64,000 nt of DNA from Hemicordylus capensis (Eukaryota; Chordata; Lepidosauria; Squamata; Cordylidae): positions 414,248,687 through 414,312,686 of the forward strand of contig NC_069658.1 in NCBI RefSeq assembly GCF_027244095.1, read 5' to 3'. The notes below the pieces were generated by a model that worked only from the letters and a program-made list of their open reading frames with translations, was not told the origin of the DNA and ran no database searches. Of the stretch, positions 47,303-64,000 are shown in pieces. The first letter of the stretch is position 1. Each line of letters starts with the position of its first letter. Position numbers and translations under genes: made by a program.

Positions 47303-49279
47303 TAGAAACAGTGGTGTTGAACCCTGAAGAATGGCAACACACACTAAAAATGTTATCTCAAGGAGGCAAAGATAGAGACAAAAGAGGGACAGTGATTTTC
47401 CAGGAGCAGGGACTAAAAAATAAAGAGATTTGGAGCATATGCAATTTCTATGTGCCAGGATGTTGCTAAAGACAAAAGAGCAAGGCCACAAACAAACAAA
47501 AACAGTAGGAATCTTATGTCACATGCATTTGTTGCATGCTAGATTCATCTCTCTTTACAAAAGCATTTATCTGATTTGGATGCAAAAAGTGATATCAAAT
47601 GAATCCACCTGTGCATATTTCCTTACGTAAGCAAGGCTTATCACCATCTTTCCAATTTTCTTGTGTCTCCGATCAAGACAACAAATCTTACTCCTGTAAT
47701 TACAATACATGCATCTCATGTTTGTTTGTTAAACAGCATTATTATTCCCACCCCCTCACATCGTAGGTGGCACATTGTACAAAGCAATTTAAAGTGTGTA
47801 AACATTTGGTATTCCTTCCAGTTCATATTAAAGAAAAGACAAAAACCTTCATTTTACCAGTTTTGACACATGGCAAAAAAGACAATCTAACCTGACATTA
47901 AAAACAAGACAATACAGTATTTACATCCAGCTTTGGGGAACATGTCCTTGTACAATACAAATAATAATTAAAAACAAAAACACCAGAGCTAAGCTGGTTG
48001 AATGAGGTTGTTTCCATGCCTTTTGTTTTTTTGTTCATAATGATATGTAAGAATTGGTATTTATTAGCTGTAATTGCACCAGTCGTGATGTTCTTCAGTT
48101 TGGCCATTTTCCTCAAACGTCACAGGTCTGATGTGAGGAGCAACAGCAATCAGAGCAAATATGGGAGATGGCGATTAGAGCAAATCCATCCCATAATTCT
48201 ACAAATAGAGATCTACTTTTTCTTTTTAATTCTGATGTTGCCTCTCCCTCTCTCGAGTCAGAATCTGACTAAATTGCCTTTCCCAGGGCCCAGATAATTA
48301 AAGAACAACCTCTCTCTCCCCCCCACTACCAAAACAGAGGGAGTGTGGATGGGTTCTTTCTGTTCTCACTTTTTTGTTGCATACCTGCCCTTTTACTAGT
48401 GTTAGCCAGGATCAGATCCTGAGAGGCTCTTGTACCTAACACTGTAATCTTATACAGTATACAAACTTGCCTGTGAGAAAAGCTCATTTCCTCCCCAACT
48501 AAATATACATTGGATTGACTAAAAGAATTGCACAGAATTGAGCATTTAAGCAAATGTGGCTATTTCCATCACAAAGCTGTAGTGAATGAAGACGTTGCAG
48601 CTAGTAAATGTTTTCCCTTCTACACAACTTTTACAGGTACAAAACACCCTTAAGTTGAAGAGTTGCCAGATGTTTGAACTGGTATGTGTAGCTGCTGTCC
48701 CTTTAACAGCAGTTTGATCTGCAGCAATTAGCTGGTGATAGCCCTATTTGGACATTGTATGAGTGTATAGATGTCTGTACACTTGTATATGTTTTTGTGT
48801 GAATGACTGTGCCTGCATTAATTTTAAAAGTGAGCTTGGATACAGGTCCCTTAAACACATTGTGGAGATACGGTGCACTGCTCTACCTGCATTCAACAAA
48901 ATGTGTGAATAACTGTACCTGTGTATACTGTACACTCATATGAGAGTTGAACATAAGAGGTGAATGGGGCTAATAATTCGCATTCAGGAGCAAAAAAATT
49001 GCTGATTGCAATGTTTTGAGACTCTGTGCAAATCCAGATAGTATCAATTCTGCTGAAGCTTCACTGAAATCTCTTGGGTTTCAGTATACCTGGAGGTCAT
49101 GCACATGACCGTAAATTCTGGGGTCGAGGAAGGCAGGCAAGGGGAGGCAAGAGCATTCTCATCTTCCCCCATATGACCAGCTGGTAGTTTGAAGCTCGCC
49201 GTGCGCAAGAGGCAAGCCAGAGAAAGGATGCCAGGCCTCCAGAAAGCCCACAATGAACCGTGCTACTCAGAGACTAGAG
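47303..49279. other. intergenic, nothing recognised
   Basis: No coding exon, RNA gene or classifiable repeat. Minus-strand AATAAA words occur (for example 48060-48065), but they lie more than 4 kb past the ERBB3 stop and cannot be tied to a transcript. Confidence 0.4.
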
Positions 49280-49393
49280 CAGAACTTCTCAACCTTGGGT
49301 CCTCAGAGGTTGCTGGACCTCTGGCCATTGTGGCTGAGGATGATGGGAGTTGTAGTCCAGGAATCTCTGGGGACCCAAGTTTGAGAACCCCTG
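49280..49393. mobile_element. hAT-like palindromic MITE
   Basis: Starts CAGAACTTCTCAACCTTGGG and ends with the complement CCCAAGTTTGAGAACCCCTG. A TGGGAGTTGTAGT box is at 49344-49356. The flanking octamers GACTAGAG and GATTAAAG agree at six of eight positions, consistent with a decayed hAT duplication. Confidence 0.75.
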
Positions 49394-49489
49394 GATTAAA
49401 GGCTGGGATGCTCCTCCCCCGGCCTCTATGGTAGGATGGGCTGCTGGCAGCCTGTGCTGCCACACGACCAGAGACTGGAGTCAGAGGGT

Positions 49490-49660
49490 GTGCATGCCCA
49501 CTTACCTCATTAGAAGGCTGGGTAAAAATCCCGGGTTACCCTGCAGAACAGCACCAGAATTGGCCTGGATCCCAGTGCTCCACATGAGCAGCCCTGCCCA
49601 AGTAGGGCTGTTCAAGCCCAGGTAGGACTGCTTGTGTGAACAGCCCCCTAAACATGCTCT
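49490..49660. repeat. unnamed interspersed repeat, copy 2
   Basis: Second copy of the family at 46433-46600: 'ggctgggtaaaaatcccgggttaccct', 'cagtgctccacatgagcagccct' and GACTGCTTGTGTGAACAGCC, ending in CCCCT. Same strand as copy 1. Confidence 0.5.
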
Positions 49661-52589
49661 GAAACATGCCCATACTTTTCAGCTGCATTTCATTCACACC
49701 TTGCACTGGTTCCCTAAGGATATAAGCATTGTTGCAACACTGAACTTTGCATCTTTGTGTATTCTGGTGTCCAAATCCAAACATATACAACCCTGACAGA
49801 ATTCAGTCCAGAGCTGGTCTCATTTCCAGAGTGACACTGGCTTTAGAACTTGAGGAATTTGAGCCTACACACACTAGTATCCCATGAACCTATGCATCAG
49901 GTTCATGGGGACCCCCAGTGAAGTGCCGTTGTGGACCTCCTTAGCAGCCGTGGGGGAGCACTTACACTACCTGTCATATATTTAAACTTAAAATGAAATC
50001 CCTCTGCCACTGTGTCACTGAATGCAATGGGGGGAGTGGGGGCGGGGTGGTGGTGGTCATTGCATTATAGGTAAAGAAATATGGAAGCCACCAGCACAGC
50101 TACCAAAGAACACTCTGAGCTGTCACTGCTGGTTACATAAGCCCCCACAAGAAGGGGTTTTTTTGGGGGGGCTACTTTGATGGTAGCTGCAATGGTTTGG
50201 AGTCCTTGTTGGCAGCTGCCGTCTTTCTGCACAAAGGCCTTAGGATCAGCCATGGGCCCTTTGATGGTCCTGGCCCTCAGCCAGTGTGCAATTTGGCCAA
50301 CCCCTGACAACACCCAATCAGGTGGGGAGCTAAGTAGTTTGATCACATCTTGGTGTTTCCCACAGTATGTAGGGAGAGAAGGAATATTCCATGTATAGAG
50401 TACACCACAAGCACAGAGTTTTAAAACTTGCGAGACAAATCAGATATCTCCCTGAGAATCCTGTTAATCTCACCTTCAAGCTTTAAAATACAACAAGCTT
50501 CTAAACCTCTTGCTTTAGCGAGGCAAATCAAAGTGTGCAATAATGGTCTGAAGAGGCCTTCAATTGATAGAGAACAGGGTTTCCTTCCATGTATCACACA
50601 CCTTATCTCCTCATTCCTATTTCTTTGGATTAGAGAGGAGAGGAAAAGGAGGGAAATTCAGTTACACTGCACAAAAGTTTGCTTTTGGTTTTTCTAACCA
50701 GTCCATCAGTCTGTTGATTCTGTAAAGCAGTACAAAAGATGCATGACATTTTTAAAAAAAACACCCTACATTTAAAATCCAGTCACATATTTGTAATGCA
50801 AAAGAAAGACTGGAGATCAACTCAGGACCTCCTGGATTTTTGTTGTCACCATAACAGTGCTGTGCAACAACAGTTATGAGTCAATCTAGAATGCAGTCCA
50901 CATAAGGGAGGGACTGGCTCTTGAAGCCATGGTTTCCACAGAAAAAGAAGATACTGAGATCAAATGCAGAGCTGAGCCCCTCTTCTCCCTGATCAGGTCG
51001 ATTTCTTCCTTTCCCTTTCCCCAAGTAGCTGTGTATATGATGCGATCCAAATCTTGTGGGAACAAAGTCAAAGTTGTAGGCAAAACTACAGGCCTTCAGG
51101 CTAAGGTGGGGTAGTGGTGATGGAAGTTGCTCCCAAATCTTACTCTAATGTAAATGAGCCCAATTCAAATGAACCAGGAGTAACACTGTTAAGAGCCACA
51201 GTGCAACTTTTCAACCTTTCAAACATCAAACAATTCCCATGTTAACTTCAGCAGCAACGCATATCTCTCTTCTATTGTTTGCAGAAATTTCCGTTATCCT
51301 CTTCATTTCGTTCCCATGGAGAGAAGCATCCCATACTCCCGGTCATTGAGGTAGGGAATATGGAGGATGTTCTCTTTCAGAAAGGCACTTCATATCCCTT
51401 TTTCTGCCCAAGATGACAGAAGTAGTTGGCTCTCTCCACCAGAACCATTTGCACTCTCTTTGCTCATCTTTGGATGCTTGAGTTTGCTGCTGGTTTGCCA
51501 AAAGAGAATTTAAGTCACTTGTGGTAGTAAGCAAGTAATATAAGAGATGGAAGCCCAGGTCCCCAGGGCATTCAGGTTTTGTTCCTACCCACTCCGTCCT
51601 CCTTCCTCCAGATGCGGACACTCATAAGGCACAGGGATTGCGATCGGCACACACCAAGAACATTAATGACAAGAGCTGGATGCAGAACTCGGAAACTCTG
51701 GGTTCTTTTTTCAAAACCAAATGCTGTACTGAGAGGTAGGATTCAACCACACAAGTCTTGTTTCAGGCCAATACCTGGGCACATTGTTTTCCTAGAGGAG
51801 GTTGTCAGGCTCTCAGAAAAAGCACCATTATCCTTCATATCCACCCAGATAACTAGTCCTCTCCTCCTCCCCTGCTGTGTATGTTGGTTAGGATGGGACA
51901 CAACAAATGAGGACATCACCTTCTCTTATAACCACCTGCAAGGCTCAGCATGCTTGGCTCATGCTTAAGGCCCCCCTGCTATAGATGAGTAGGAGGTTGT
52001 CTTTACAAAGGCTGCAATGGGCCGCCCCAAGGCCTTGGCTGCTGCAGAGGGCTCCGCGGAGGGCCTAGTGGGATTGCTTGAGGCTCAGCACCTGACAGCA
52101 GAGAAGGCTCCACCTGGCCTTCTAAAATAGAGCTGCTTCCTGAAGCAATCATGCCCTCCATCCGAGTGCAGGGCCCTTGCGTCCATGGAAGCGGCCAGCA
52201 TGTCTCCGCCTCTATTTAAAAGCTTAATGTTTTTACACAGGGAGGCATTTCTGTTTGCCTAGGAATGGATCCCACCACCTAGACTGCGCCTCTGAAATGG
52301 TCCCTCTTGCCCTCTAAGTTCAGAGCATTTGAACTGGAGGGCTCCAAGGTGTGAGTAGTCAAGCCACAGCACAAAGTAGGAAAAGCTGCAATGCAACCCC
52401 AGAGAAGTCCATCACCGGTTGCTCCTATTGGACTTGCCCATTATGGTCAATATCACAAGGGCATAGGGACCTGATGGAAGTTCTCTCTTTGAGCCCACAA
52501 TCACAACAAGGGTGTTTGCAGCTAAAGAGCAAGTTTCACTCGGGGTTTCCCCCGCTTGCAAAAGGACAGATGAAGCGGCCAGCCCCTAA
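49661..52589 (-). other. ERBB3: ERBB3 3'UTR of uncertain end, plus intergenic DNA
   Basis: The right part must hold the ERBB3 3'UTR. I see no clear canonical polyadenylation hexamer within the first 1.5 kb after the stop, so the transcript end is unresolved. Nothing else is recognised. Confidence 0.35.
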
Positions 52590-63920
<11,331 letters not shown>

Positions 63921-63932
63921 CTAATACCTACC

Positions 63933-63934
<2 letters not shown>

Positions 63935-63983
<49 letters not shown>
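63935..63983. repeat. (CA)n microsatellite, about 24 units
   Basis: Uninterrupted CA run on the plus strand, (GT)n in the ERBB3 sense. It lies in the intron directly upstream of the exon at 63806-63881, ending 54 bases before the acceptor. Confidence 0.97.
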
Positions 63984-63986
<3 letters not shown>

Positions 63987-64000
63987 GAACCAGATGGGAA

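Overview
This window is nuclear DNA from a squamate reptile, most likely a lizard. The evidence is vertebrate genes with GT-AG introns, together with squamate-type repeats: Sauria-type SINEs, a BovB (RTE) LINE, L2 and CR1 LINEs, short hAT-like MITEs and a Tc1-type deletion derivative. The species cannot be fixed from the sequence alone. I see no prokaryotic, plasmid, viral or CRISPR feature.

Four conserved genes lie on the minus strand in the order ERBB3 - PA2G4 - RPL41 - ZC3H10, read from high to low coordinates. This is the gene order of human 12q13. ERBB3 (63881 to 52590) is partial: only the last seven coding exons are present, covering the end of the pseudokinase domain and the whole C-terminal tail. 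PA2G4 (34208 to 18836) is complete, with 13 coding exons that give exactly 394 codons plus a stop. RPL41 (14300 to 10552) is complete: three tiny coding exons encode the 25-residue eL41 peptide. ZC3H10 (3510 to 2323) is complete, in a single coding exon of 395 codons. All exon edges were read by eye from splice consensus and frame continuity.

Layout: 1-1640, flank with nothing recognised; 1.6-3.5 kb, ZC3H10; 3.5-7.6 kb, probable 5'UTR intron with an L2 tail, a fold-back element and a SINE tail; 7.6-8.3 kb, CpG-rich promoter of ZC3H10 with a hAT-like MITE just upstream; 10.3-14.6 kb, RPL41 and its TATA/TOP promoter; 16-16.5 kb, SINE and CR1 relics; 18.8-34.7 kb, PA2G4 and its CpG-island promoter; 34.7-52.6 kb, a long intergenic spacer with nested transposons (Sauria SINE, BovB, L2, MITE, tandem-repeat elements, Tc1 derivative); 52.6-64 kb, the ERBB3 3' half, with a decayed but nearly full-span L2 LINE in one intron, a MITE in another and a (CA)n tract 54 bp upstream of an acceptor.

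The genes connect functionally. PA2G4 encodes EBP1, named for binding the ERBB3 cytoplasmic region, so the genes for a receptor tail and its binding protein are neighbours. RPL41 and PA2G4 both serve ribosome function and growth, and both have ubiquitous-type promoters with ZNF143-like and other housekeeping motifs. I found no new protein system. The most unusual material is (i) an interspersed element with internal ~125-150 bp tandem units carrying YY1-like cores, present twice, and (ii) a palindromic MITE family whose arms match the ZNF143-type promoter motif, with one copy beside the ZC3H10 promoter.
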